DNA from: Tethya wilhelma
Taxonomy: Eukaryota > Porifera > Demospongiae > Tethyida > Tethyidae
Assembly (NCBI GenBank): GCA_964030475.1
Contig: CAXIPT010000006.1
Coordinates: 3,424,278 to 3,488,277, forward strand
Reading direction: 5' to 3'
DNA: 64,000 nucleotides
In this document: positions 1 to 10,098 of the stretch, piece by piece
Position numbering within the stretch: the stretch's first letter is position 1
Layout: every line of letters begins with the position of its first letter
Program-made: the position numbers and the translations under genes
The notes under the pieces: model-generated
Told to the model about the DNA's origin: nothing
Database searches by the model: none
Seen by the model: the letters and a program-made list of their open reading frames with translations, nothing else

Positions 1-72
1 AGGATATTAAAGTGTTCCAAATTAAGTGCAATGACAGCTGTGCATGTGGTGAGTGTGTGTGCCAGATGATAC

Positions 73-451
73 CTCTCTATCTTTGATCCCCAATAAGAGC
101 ACCTCTTCCATGAGCGTCATTCGTACCATCTTGCTATCCTCCATCTGGTCGTCGTACCCCTCGTTGTCTTTATCGGGACGATCCAGATCCATTTCGCCCC
201 CCGGGGGGCCATACCCACTCGCTTCAGACCGGCCCCCACTTGCGCTGGAACTGGCACCACTAGAAGCATTGCCACGATGAACCAATCCACCTAGAACAAG
301 AGGATGATGAAGAGTTAAAAATTACTAAAATATGGACAAACAAAATTGTATTTTTAAAAGAAGGGTCAACAAAAATGTGTACATAAACAAACCAATTGTG
401 TTAGAAAATCAATTTTGAAAGACCACACTCACCTGTTCTTCTTGTAGCCAT
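73..451 (-). CDS. GOLPH3: GOLPH3 homologue, 5' exons only (partial)
   Basis: Golgi phosphoprotein 3 binds PI4P at the trans-Golgi and helps retain glycosyltransferases through COPI. Exon 1 is 433-451 (ATG at 449-451, MATRRT) and exon 2 is 73-290. The intron 291-432 has a GTGAG donor and TTCTAG acceptor, and the phase-1 join gives GGLVHRG. Exon 2 encodes a Ser/Gly-rich acidic leader ending in the motif MTLMEEVLLLGIKDRE, which closely matches the family's conserved start of the PI4P-binding fold; a GTATCA donor follows. The rest of the protein lies before position 1. The low-complexity N-terminus is typical and poorly conserved in the family. Identification rests on this one motif plus the correct exon position, so it is probable rather than certain. 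Confidence 0.85.
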
Positions 452-832
452 TCCCACAAATGTCTCTTTGTCAGATGATAACTTTTGGATCCAAAAAAAA
501 AAGCTCTTCTTTATAGATACACTTTGGGCGGTCAGCTATGCATCGTATTGAAGATCTTAACGAGAGATCGCCACTTCTTTACTTAGTCTATCTAACTAGT
601 GTTACTTCTAAGCTATCTATGTAGTCGCTAGCGATTGGGTCGGCACGCACTTATGGCCAGAACAGCGTGGAGTTCTCGGGCGAAGCACAAAGTGTGTCAA
701 GCACGAAATATTTTCTGGGAACAAAAGAGAAAATTCGATTAATTAGAAACATTTTAATCAGCGGTAAATTCAAACTATTGTCTCGGTATGTATTTATACA
801 ACTACATAATTATGCATTGTTATCACAATAAA
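452..832. other. GOLPH3 5' flank and PRKCSH 3' flank
   Basis: Short intergenic stretch between two minus-strand genes. It must hold the GOLPH3 promoter and the PRKCSH 3' UTR. I see no open frame and no repeat. Confidence 0.6.
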
Positions 833-2445
833 CTACAGTTCTTCGTGCATGCCGCGATTAGGTTGGGAATGTGTACACGCAGCTGGGGTGGAAAATGCCA
901 TTGCATACTCACAACGATTTGGCTCGCTAGCCGAGAGCAACACATCTTCCGTACCACACTGAATGCTAATCGTTGCAGACCTGCTCGGACCATTCCAACA
1001 CTTTTCCCCGTTATCGTACTTCATAACCGAGTAGACATTATTTGTAGGTCCACTCCAAGATCCCCACGTACCGAGGTTGGTTTCACGACCTCCATTTTTC
1101 GGTCTTTGGGTGACTTTGGAGAATGTACACATCTTGTACGTGTACTCTCTATCAGTATACTCATAGCAATTGTCGTAGAGCGAGCTAAATTCGTAATCCA
1201 GTCCAAAATCGATGCCAAGGTATTTGTTCAGCTCGCCAATCTCGCGGTCAAGGTCGGACTTTTTGTTGTCTTGTACACGAAAGGCTTCCCTGGCTTCATC
1301 AGCAGCTGCTATCAAAGCTTTCGTCTCAGGATCGTACTCTGGCATCTTTTCCTCCTCCGACTCTGGCGTCTCCTCGTCTTCGTCGTCACTGTAATCATCA
1401 TCATAATCATCAGGGTCATCCCCTTCATTAGTGTCGGTATCACTGGCTTCGGGGATTGGTGTGACTAGCAGAGGTTCGGGTGTTGGACGTTGGAAGTGGC
1501 ACTTGTCCGAGATCACGTCCCAAGTGTTGCTGAGGAACGTCTCGAAATCCACTTGCTGTGCGTTGTCGAGGTACTCCAACGCTTCGTTCTCGCTCACCTC
1601 TCCATCTTGATCGTCGTCCAGTTCCGTTCTTGCTCTAATCTCCTCTACATCAACAAAGCCATCGCTGTTTGTGTCAAGCTCGTCGAATCCAAATTTGGCG
1701 TCGGCTCTTTGTTTTTCTTCTTTCCTGGCTGCCTTCTCTTGCTCCCATTTATCGTGATGAGCATCCTTAGCTTCTCTTTCCGGCTCTTCTGCTGCATCTT
1801 TGAGCTCCCTCAATCGCTCAACCTCTGTCTTTAGAGTCTCTAATTCAGCTACTTTCTCTGACAGTTCTACACGTGATCTTTCGGCACGTTCTTTGCCTTG
1901 AACAGAGTACTCAAGCTTCTTTTGGTAACCTTTTTCGTAGAGCTCCTGCTGTCGTTTTAGTTCCTCTGCAGCCTTGATGCCAAGCTCTATGCATTTATTT
2001 TCGCAGTTGGTATTCGAGTCCCATTCGTCACTTCCATCGCAACAATCGCATATGCCGTCATTCACTCGTGACGAGAGAATTTTGGTAGGTTTGTATCCCT
2101 TGTTGACACAGTAGAACTGTGCAGAAGGACATGCCGACGTGCCTGGCTCATCAGATCCATCCCTGGAAAAAAAAAAATACGCAAATGTATAAATAGATGA
2201 GTGGGGATTTTAAGAACAATTATGTGCCATTTTGATCTTTACCGGCAATCACAGTAGTCGTCATTGATGTAAGAAAAAGGGATGGTTCCTGAACCGTCCA
2301 GACAGGTAAACGGCTTTCCCGGGCTATAAAGTGCCTTCTTGTCGGGTTGCAGTCCTCTCACATCTGTAGAGCGCACCAGGTGAACGCCACAAAAGGTCAA
2401 AATCAGACAAATTCCAAGAGCCTCCATCTTGAGTTCAAAGTTCAT
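833..2445 (-). CDS. PRKCSH: Glucosidase 2 subunit beta (PRKCSH)
   Basis: Non-catalytic beta subunit of ER glucosidase II, which trims glucose from N-glycans and retains the alpha subunit in the ER. Exon 1 is 2243-2445 and exon 2 is 833-2162; the phase-2 join gives CDCRDGSDEPG. In order: a hydrophobic signal peptide (MEALGICLILTFCGVHLVRS, from the second Met at codon 7), paired LDLa-like Cys-rich repeats (DDYCDC, DGSDEPGTSACPS, NDGICDCCDGSDEW), a charged coiled coil, an EF-hand pair (DTNSDGFVDVEE and DDDQDGEVSENE), an acidic linker, and a C-terminal MRH (mannose-6-phosphate receptor homology) domain with its Cys residues. The protein ends HEEL, an HDEL-type ER-retrieval signal, just before TAG at 833-835. 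The whole domain order matches the family. Its start lies only 58 bases from a divergent gene. Confidence 0.95.
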
Positions 2446-2503
2446 ACATTGACCACGAGGTAATTTAAAAACTTAACCCTAACTATTCCTGCACACAAAA
2501 TCA
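2446..2503. promoter_or_regulatory. Divergent promoter, PRKCSH / unknown 104-aa gene
   Basis: Only 58 bases separate the PRKCSH start codon (minus) from the start codon of the next gene (plus). Both transcripts must therefore start within this interval or overlap within it. I see no TATA box. Confidence 0.6.
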
Positions 2504-3124
2504 ATGGAAGAAGACACATCAAATGTAAGTATAGAACAGAAACCTCATTGGTTTTCTTTTAAATCTGATTGTGTGTTTTATGTGTATAGAGTATTGCACA
2601 ACCTCCAACACCGGATCAAATTCTACAAGACCTAAAGAATGCTCCTGCAACTGACATAGTCTTTACTAGTCGACCACCTATAACTAAGGAGAAAAATGAG
2701 ACAGGTATATCCATGACACTTTTCTAAGTAAGCTAGGTTAAGTTTATACAAGCTGGCATAGCATTCTGCAAGCATTTTTTATAGTTACAAAAGAGTTAAT
2801 TTTTAAAATCCCATACTATTTTGACGACCCTTTACCCGTTACCTACTACCTTATTTTCTTTACTACTCCTCTTGTTGAAGTGCTCAATAATTATTAATAA
2901 AATTACAATTACAATAATATTATTTTCTTATTATAAGCTCAGATAAAACAACCACTACAAGTAATGAAGTGGAATCTGTGGTAAGGGATAGCATTAGTCT
3001 TGTCCGTGCTTCTCACAGATTGAATGGCGAAGAGGGAAAATCTCTTCCACAAATTGCAAGCGAAATTGAACGCTACATTTCAGAACTGAAGGCTGCTATT
3101 GCTGCTGACTCAACTTATAAGTAA
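2504..3124 (+). CDS. Unrecognised 104-aa protein, three exons
   Basis: Exons 2504-2524, 2590-2704 and 2943-3124 join with clean GT-AG introns in phases 0 and 1, giving one frame from ATG to TAA. The product begins MEEDTSNSIAQPPTPDQ, has a polar middle (TSRPPITKEK), and ends in a predicted amphipathic helix (SLPQIASEIERYISELKAAI) before the tail ADSTYK. There is no signal peptide or membrane segment, so a small soluble helical adaptor subunit is possible. I do not recognise the family. Three in-frame exons with correct splice sites and a divergent promoter shared with PRKCSH make it a real gene. The exon assignments are firm; the function is unknown. Confidence 0.75.
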
Positions 3125-3188
3125 TAATAGTTGTTTATTGCATAATATTTTTCAATGTAAAGTTGCATTGCAAATGTGTGCATGTGTT

Positions 3189-3817
3189 TTATAGTCTGTC
3201 TTTGTAGAATGTCAGTCCCATGTCATGTAATTCTGCTTCATATTGTCTTTCTTCTGATTGTATTAACTTCTTCAACTGAGCTCTGCGTACCTAGTAAAAT
3301 GCAACAAGAAGCAAAAGTACCTCTACTTGTATATACAATCACAGAGTTCACAATCCTTCATATATACCTCTGTGACAGCTTTGTTGGCTAGTCTAAGCTC
3401 TTGTCTGATGTCTTCAAGTTTTGCTTTCAAGCTTCTTTGTTCACTAGCCTGTGTATATTGCATTTATTTGTGTACAGTGATGGTATAAATAAGAGATTCA
3501 AGTGTGTGAATGTACACACCTCCTCCAGTGATTCGTTCCAGCTGGCCCTCAATGTTGCTTTCATATCACTGCACAATTCAATATGGGTGCATAAACAATT
3601 GTGTATTAAAATGTAGCTGAGACCCTACTTCTTAATAATTTGCTCTTGTGCTTCAATGATTTCATCTTTCTGTAAAGAAATTAGATCATTATATCAGTGA
3701 GTCTGACAGTGTGCAACAGCTTGTTATTTATTTCTGTTAGCTACCACTTCAACTCACCCTCATTCTCTCAAGCTGTTTAGCTTGGGCCTTACTGACAAAA
3801 GCGGTCTTTTCAGTCAT
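3189..3817 (-). CDS. CFAP141: CFAP141 (C1orf189) homologue, ciliary protein
   Basis: Five very small exons are missed by simple ORF calling: 3758-3817, 3629-3669, 3520-3568, 3368-3448 and 3189-3290. All introns are GT-AG and phases agree (0, 2, 0, 0). They encode about 110 aa. The C-terminal part reads LEDIRQELRLANKAV, then RRAQLKKLIQSEERQYEAEL, then HDMGLTFYKDRL and stop. This matches the C-terminal pattern of vertebrate C1orf189/CFAP141 (QELxLAKK, then RxxALxxLxxxExxQYxxEL, then xxMGxxFYxxR), a small microtubule inner protein of motile axonemes. The N-terminus is divergent. Presence of a ciliary gene fits a flagellated animal such as a sponge. Its start is 115 bases from the divergent alpha-galactosidase gene. 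Confidence 0.82.
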
Positions 3818-3931
3818 TCCCCCTTGTCTCTCTGTTGACGTTTCCAAGCAACTATTTCCTCTCTCCGCCCAAAATGAAATTTATGTGGGTGGAGTTTCTA
3901 GGTGTGGCTTTGTACTGTTGAACTCTGAGAA
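3818..3931. promoter_or_regulatory. Divergent promoter, CFAP141 / alpha-galactosidase 1
   Basis: A 114-base interval separates the two start codons on opposite strands. It must hold both promoters. No TATA element is obvious. Confidence 0.5.
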
Positions 3932-6900
3932 ATGACTTCTACATCTCTTGTACTGGTAGCTCTTTTGCTGTGGACTCCTGTGGTTCTGACTCTGGACAAT
4001 GGACAGGCTCTGACACCACCTAGTAAGCTATCTGTTTCAATACACTTCTAAAAACATCACCACTAAGCTGGCTGATCAGACACTCATTTTGTCTTGGTCA
4101 CGATTTACTATAAACCCTTTAAAATACAGTGGGCTGGTTGGCTTGGGAACGGTTTGCCTGCAATACCAACTGTGCTGCTGATCCAGACAATTGTATCAGG
4201 TAGGCATAGATACCATCCAATTACTACCAAGGGCTTATAAACTAGACTAACCTCAGATACGTAGTCTCGTGCCCAGCCCCTTTTTTCCCTTTCCCTTTAA
4301 TATCGGGCGGGAGAAAAAAGGGTCTGGCAAAGTTCCCATGCGCTACTCATTCTAACAGGTCCAGGAATTTCGTGGATTGATAATTTATTCATAGCCTGCT
4401 ATAACCACAAGGACAGTATACGCTGACGGATATGGAAAGTAATGGCCGTGTAAACGGGAATTATCCAAGTGTATGCGGTTCTCGTGGAAGTCAGACTTTG
4501 GGGCTGGACACGAGACTACCTGATACGTACACTTCCTACAGGTCCTCCCCTTTGACCTTTCAAAGGACTGGGCTAAATGATGTCCATGGCTAAATTTTTT
4601 TTATTTTTCATTTTTTTTCAGCGAAAACTTGTTTATGGCAATGGCTGATCATTTGGCATCTGATGGTTTCAAGGACTTAGGCTACGAGTTTGTGAATATT
4701 GACGTATGTCTACTATACATACAATATTATGAATTAGTTGCCTGTGTAGATTCTACTTTCAATTTGTACAGGACTGCTGGGCTGCTAAAGAACGAGATGC
4801 CAATGGAAGGCTTCAGGCAGACCCTAATAGGTTTCCACATGGGATCAAATTTCTTGCTGACTATGTATGTAAGCTTGTTATTATGCATACAAAGGGTTAA
4901 AAACTGTGTTTTTGCCCATCATGCACTTACTACTATAAGACATTATCCTATCGCATCGGCTTTGTGCACAATGCTCATAAGCTCCTGTCTATATCTTTAT
5001 CTTTGCAGTTAATGTAGATAATCAGTTAATGACCAAAATAGGTTGTATATATTCTGTGTAACCTCAGGCATCCAGAGTTGTTAACATCCATGCAGTGTCC
5101 TCTGCTGGGCCCACTGTTTGTTCGACTGAGTCTCAGTCTGGCTATCATGATTACCATATTGGTTTTTAATGTTGCTTGCTGAATTTAAGCTGAAAAGCCT
5201 CAGATCTCAGGAACTATAGCCAATATAGGTTTTTGTTGAATGCTAGATGTCTACATGTAGACAATCTCGGTTATTTTATCTCGGTAAGCTGCTTTTGAAG
5301 ACCGGAGCTGCCATTTTTGAGATATAGAGGTAACACTAACACAAACAGACAGATAGACAATACGATTACCGTTAGTAACCCTTGGTGTCCATTCATGTAA
5401 TAATAGGTAGTGCTGAAAAGTAATTAATCCATACAAAAACACAGCTTACTATGTAGATTGACTGGGATTTTATTTGACGATTTGACAGTCCAAATCGTCA
5501 AATTTAATAAGTGTGCTGATATTTTGGTCATATTATATTTATGTATACTATGTGCACAGTCGCCACACAAATCTGCGAAGCAAACCATCAAGTTTTTTGA
5601 CGTTCAATTTTTCCGACTAAAATATGGTATCTCCAAGAAGTAGCACACAATATATACACAAAAAACATGCAAAAATAATTATGTAAGTTGAAGGGACATT
5701 ACAAAAATCATTATGCACTGCTCTTTAAACAACATGTCCACATGTTACACTGTAGTATAATTAATTAGCCTGACTATAAAATCTTTATTCAATTTACACT
5801 TGTTAATAATTTGCTGCCTCTCGTACATCTCTTCTTTTATAAAGTTGGTCCAGAAGGTCTTCTTCTTTGAGATGACCATATGTAAGACCTCTAGCTCCAG
5901 TCATTCTAGCTATTCCAATAACCGTGCCCACGGCAGTCAGTCCTTGCATGTCACCTCCAATCATGCTGAGTAGAATGCGGGTGTTTCTGTCTACATTATT
6001 TGTCATGTGTATTCCACCAGGTTGTGGCTCGTTTTGTTCCCTTTCTCCAGGTTGTGGCTTGTTTTGTTCCCTTTCTCCAGGTTGTGGCTCGTTTTGTTCC
6101 CTTTCTCCAGGTTGTGTTTCATTTTGAAGGGTTAAATAATATCCTTGGACATATAGCAATCCACGTATTGCATTTGGATGGCAAACTCGTAGGCATTCAA
6201 CTATTAAAGCATTTTTCCATTCACCAGGAACATTTTCCTTATTACTGACTGGTAAACCAATTATTCCATCATATTCTTTCTTTGATGGCAGCTTTGTAAT
6301 AGCACCAAGTGATGCACCTGGTTGAAATGAATAGATAGATCGAACAGAAACTGTGCACCCAGCTTTTGTGAGTGTGTCTTGAAACTCCTTTCTATATATT
6401 TCTACTGGCTCTTCAAGTTCTAAATTAGAAGACGCAGAATTCAGTATGAGGTCTGCATTTGTGAGAATGAGAACTGCTTTATTCCATATTTCATTTCCAA
6501 AGCATGATGATAACATTTTAATGTTGTGAAATTCGGAAGTATCAAACCTGTGAATCAGGCTAGCACAGTAGAATACAATATCAGGTCTATACTCCTCAGA
6601 TAGTCTACTGATTTTCTCAATTTGCTGAGCTTCTGCAGTTTTTGTGTGACTATCATCCATGTTATTAGCAGCAAACACTGGAATGTCAATTATGTTTACA
6701 GGGAAATTATTACCAGCTTTCCCACTGTAAAGTTGACATTCAGCTGTACTGACTGCTGTTGAGTCAGGTGGCAGTCTCAAAAAACTTTTTACTAGAGTAG
6801 ATTTTCCAACTCCTATCTTTCCAGAAATGAGAATTGTTAGTGGCTTTGATGAGCTATATTTATTTACATCACTGGCTGAATCACTTTGACTAAACTGGCC

Positions 6901-7878
6901 TCTTGCACTGTGTTCAGAATTGCTTTCACTCAGTCCAGTTGCCATTATGACCAAAAGAAATGATATTATTTCCAGAGAAATAAAGCATCAGAAAGTATAA
7001 GTGGCTGGCAATTAATGAAATTTAGTGATTAGTCAGCATGGGGTGTACATGTGGTAGCTGATATGGCGTGATTTTAAATCAGATTCATATGCAAAATAGT
7101 CCCCAGCATGCATATGAATCATCCAATCAAAAAGCTTAAAGAGAGCTTGATGTAAAGGCTTGATATGTGACTCGGAATTCATATGAATGACATAATAGTC
7201 ACATGTATATATATAGCCTGTAGAAAATAACTTGAAGTTATAGGGAGAGAGCCAGAAAACAGTCATGTATTATACAATATAATTATAATTAGCTATAGTA
7301 AATAATTATGTTATGCTTATTTTTGCATGAATGCACATTAATTTTCCTTGCTGAACAGATACATTCAAAAGGCCTGAAACTTGGAATATATGGAGGTAGC
7401 TAAACTATATTAAAATTTGTATTAAGTCTGCATGGATTACTCATAAATTATTATGCACTCATGAACAAGTTCTAAGCAACATTTTAAAATACATTCTTTT
7501 CAAATGACCTCTATCTATTTAGACCTAGGCACTCACACTTGTGGAGGCTATCCAGGTACACTCAACTACATCGACACTGATGCAAAGACGTTTGCAGACT
7601 GGGGTGTTGACATGCTCAAGTTGGACGGTTGCTATGCATCGGCCCAGATCTACGAGACAGGATACCCAAACATGTCCAAGGCCTTGAATGCCACTGGTAG
7701 ACCAATTGTGTTCTCATGCAGCTGGCCAGCTTATGTCCAAAGTGTACGTATCATTATTAGCTTATCCTTGCACTATAATATCAGAACTGGGCCTCTCTGT
7801 GCATTTTTCAACAGACTGTTTGGGTCCATATTTAGCTGAATGGGTTAAATGTTTGGTCCATTTCTTGATCATGTGGAT

Positions 7879-7914
<36 letters not shown>

Positions 7915-8146
7915 NCTGTAACCTATGGCGCAACTACCACGACATCTCTGACAGCTGGGACAGTGTGCTGAGCATCATTACTCATTATGGAACATCTCAG
8001 GATGTCTTTCAACCCTTTGCTGGACCAGGTCACTGGAATGACCCAGATATGGTAAAGTATCCACACACAGTTTGTACAATATACAAGTGAAATGTTTTGA
8101 GCTTTCTTCTTGGCGACCTTTACCAATTGCAACTAATCGAGGTGCG

Positions 8147-8177
<31 letters not shown>

Positions 8178-8534
8178 ATTGCAGCTAATCATTGGTGACT
8201 TTGGACTGAGTTTAGGCCAACAGGAAGCACAAATGGCACTCTGGGCAATATTTGCTTCAGTAAGTACGAAAACATCCCGTCCTATTCATTCCATTTCCAT
8301 TACTGATGACACACACACACACACACTCACACACACACACTCACACACTCATACTCAAAAACACACAGCCGTTGCTGATGTCCAACGATTTAAGAGACTT
8401 GGCACCTGAGTCCAAGGCCATCCTTCAAAACAAGTACAAATAAACAAATGCTTACTGCCAGACAATTTTACATAGCTAAATTTTAATTTCATATGACTGC
8501 CAGATGCTAAATTGTTATACATAAACATGTATTT

Positions 8535-8582
<48 letters not shown>

Positions 8583-9342
8583 AGAAGTAATTGCAGTGAA
8601 CCAAGATAGACTGGGGATTCAAGGAAGACTCATCACCTCCACTCTGTTCCGTGACCCCCACATCGATGGGGCAGCTTCCCAGAACATGGTCTTTGCCCGT
8701 CCTCTCTCTGACAAGTCGGTGGCTGTGGCTCTCCTCAACACTGGCTCCTTTGCCGGCCCTCACAACATCACAGCCGACTTCCTCAAGGTACGGGAGTGCA
8801 TGGTGGTTGCTATGGAAGCTTAATCGATTGAGGATTTCGTGCATAATAGCCATGCATGTAGTTTAGCATTAAGACTAGTTTAGGCCTACTCTCCAATCTT
8901 TTTTCATGGGCTTCATGTAGCAACTTCAACAGAAAGTACGCCATAAAATAGACCATTATTCATGGTTTCACCATAGTAGCTAATACCTCCTGGGTGGATA
9001 TATATAGCAGCATATAGCCTGATCTGCAAGCATACGTGTAGTGTCATGTACAGCCATGTGTCCAAATTGAAGATTATTTTTACATTCATTTAAATTATAA
9101 GGAGCATTATTATGTTTCCAGAAGCTATATAGACTATATAATTATTATGTCTCTGCATGACTACAAAGAAGACAGTAATAAATGTTGTCATTGTAATATT
9201 CTCTCAGGTGGGTGTGAGGGGAAAAACTGCTGTGGTTCGCGATCTCTTCCTGCAGAAAGACCTAGGGACATTCACCGACAGCTATACTACCCCAGTTCAC
9301 CCCACTGGAGTGAAGTTCCTCAAACTCACACCAGCAACATAA
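3932..9342 (+). CDS. Alpha-galactosidase A / alpha-N-acetylgalactosaminidase (GH27), one internal gap
   Basis: Lysosomal or secreted GH27 enzyme that removes terminal alpha-galactose or alpha-GalNAc. Exons: 3932-4022, 4130-4199, 4622-4703, 4772-4864, 7359-7395, 7523-7743, 7917-8051 (5' edge lost), 8185-8259, 8369-8433, 8583-8787 and 9208-9342; all visible junctions keep frame. There is a signal peptide ([15 protein letters not shown]), then the GH27 start [32 protein letters not shown], and the nucleophile region [10 protein letters not shown]. The acid/base region is GHWNDPDM, and a C-terminal beta domain follows. The order and length fit animal GLA/NAGA. About 10-20 residues are missing between WPAYVQS and CNLWRNY, where a (CA)n tract runs into an N at 7915. 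I cannot choose between GLA and NAGA specificity. Intron 4 is 2.5 kb, far longer than the rest, and holds an antisense GTPase gene. Confidence 0.93.
5456..5640. repeat. Degenerate MITE-like element (same family as 12003-12226)
   Basis: Shares the internal blocks GACGATTTGAC, TCCAAATCGTCAAATTT, ACTATGTGCAC and CAAATC...TTTTTTGAC with the element at 12003-12226, in the same order. Its terminal repeats are eroded. It sits in intron 4 of alpha-galactosidase 1. Confidence 0.55.
5803..6954 (-). CDS. AIG1/GIMAP-like GTPase, single exon, nested antisense in an intron
   Basis: 383 aa, no introns. The G1/P-loop is GKIGVGKST near residues 46-54, after a Ser-rich leader. G3 looks like IIDIPVF and G4 like ILTNAD, as in the septin-like AIG1/GIMAP/Toc superfamily of membrane-associated GTPases. 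After the G domain comes a run of 10-aa repeats ([10 protein letters not shown], about three copies), then a Gly-rich hydrophobic stretch ([12 protein letters not shown]) that could insert in or lie on a membrane. It starts at MVIMATG; the second Met is also plausible. It lies wholly inside intron 4 of the alpha-galactosidase gene on the opposite strand. Lack of introns suggests retroposition or a fast-duplicating intronless family. GTPase fold is confident; function (immunity-like or otherwise) is not known. Confidence 0.8.
   Translation of the reverse strand: MVIMATGLSESNSEHSARGQFSQSDSASDVNKYSSSKPLTILISGKIGVGKSTLVKSFLRLPPDSTAVSTAECQLYSGKAGNNFPVNIIDIPVFAANNMDDSHTKTAEAQQIEKISRLSEEYRPDIVFYCASLIHRFDTSEFHNIKMLSSCFGNEIWNKAVLILTNADLILNSASSNLELEEPVEIYRKEFQDTLTKAGCTVSVRSIYSFQPGASLGAITKLPSKKEYDGIIGLPVSNKENVPGEWKNALIVECLRVCHPNAIRGLLYVQGYYLTLQNETQPGEREQNEPQPGEREQNKPQPGEREQNEPQPGGIHMTNNVDRNTRILLSMIGGDMQGLTAVGTVIGIARMTGARGLTYGHLKEEDLLDQLYKRRDVREAANY
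6020..6125. repeat. 30-base coding tandem repeat
   Basis: About 3.5 almost perfect copies of a 30-base unit, giving the 10-residue Pro/Gln/Glu-rich repeat near the C-terminus of the nested GTPase. The length is a multiple of three, so the frame is kept. The near identity of the copies points to recent slippage or selection for the repeat. Confidence 0.85.
7881..7915. repeat. (CA)n tract ending in a contig gap
   Basis: The CA run stops at an N (7915), immediately followed by coding sequence of alpha-galactosidase exon 7. The true intron end and the start of the exon are missing. Confidence 0.9.
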
Positions 9343-10053
9343 CTGCCAATATTGTGCACAGGCTTTTGGAAAGACACAATAATGAATGTACTTATAATTA
9401 TTTTGGAATGTTCCTCTAAATTGGACAAATTTTGTGTTAATTATATTTAATAATGCATTTTGCTGTAAAAAAATATAAATTACTATTGCCATGGGTTTGC
9501 CATCAATATGTGCACAATGTTACATGTATGTATGTGTATACTTGCATGTGACCATACACATGCATTGTACACAATACTACACTGCAATAAGTATAGCAGC
9601 TGCATGTACGTTGTCACATGGTAAAATGTGTGTACATCATGAGGGGCGACATGGTATGCAATATGGGTGCAGATTTAAAGGATGTAAACGAAACTCATTT
9701 CAGTTATTGAGTCATGCATATGGCTATAATATTATACATGTCACATGCTGAAACAATTTTGCAAGCTCAAGAAATTATACTATTATATCATTATTGCATC
9801 ATCACTACTCAGTTGCTAAGATACAGCAATCGCTGGTGTAAACATGCAAATTAATAATGTGCATATACCTAAAGCTATAAACTGTCCCTCATAATTATTT
9901 TTAACAAGAAATGGTCACTAATAAATTACACATGCACTTGTACACAAACAAAAGTTGTTGTTTTTTCTTCCACGATTAGAAGACTTGTTTATTNCACATT
10001 TCACAGACACACACACACACACAAGTCCATGTATATAGAAATTAGAAATGTAC
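9343..10053. other. Alpha-galactosidase 1 3' flank, no gene seen
   Basis: AT-rich noncoding DNA with a gap at 9994 and a short (CA)n after it. I see no exon here on either strand. Confidence 0.5.
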
Positions 10054-10098
10054 CTTTTAGTTGCTGTTTTAGAGCTTTGATTTCAGCTTGGTCTATAT
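10054..10098 (-). other. Candidate 45-base coiled-coil exon
   Basis: Flanked on the minus strand by a CACACAG acceptor and a GTACAT donor, it reads IDQAEIKALKQQLK in the only open frame. The phase (1 in, 1 out) fits directly after the last firm exon of the C2-TIG gene (14924-15109), which also ends in phase 1. It may be a 3' exon of that gene; no stop codon exon was found further down. Confidence 0.35.

Noticed and set aside
788..1468. 226-codon plus-strand ORF over PRKCSH
   Set aside because: Antisense shadow of the PRKCSH MRH domain and acidic linker; no independent motif.
3176..3616. Two 71-codon plus-strand ORFs
   Set aside because: They overlap CFAP141 exons and introns on the other strand and lack motifs.
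5803..6954. AIG1-like ORF as an alternative exon of alpha-galactosidase
   Set aside because: Opposite strand, and the galactosidase exons on either side (4864 and 7359) join in frame without it.
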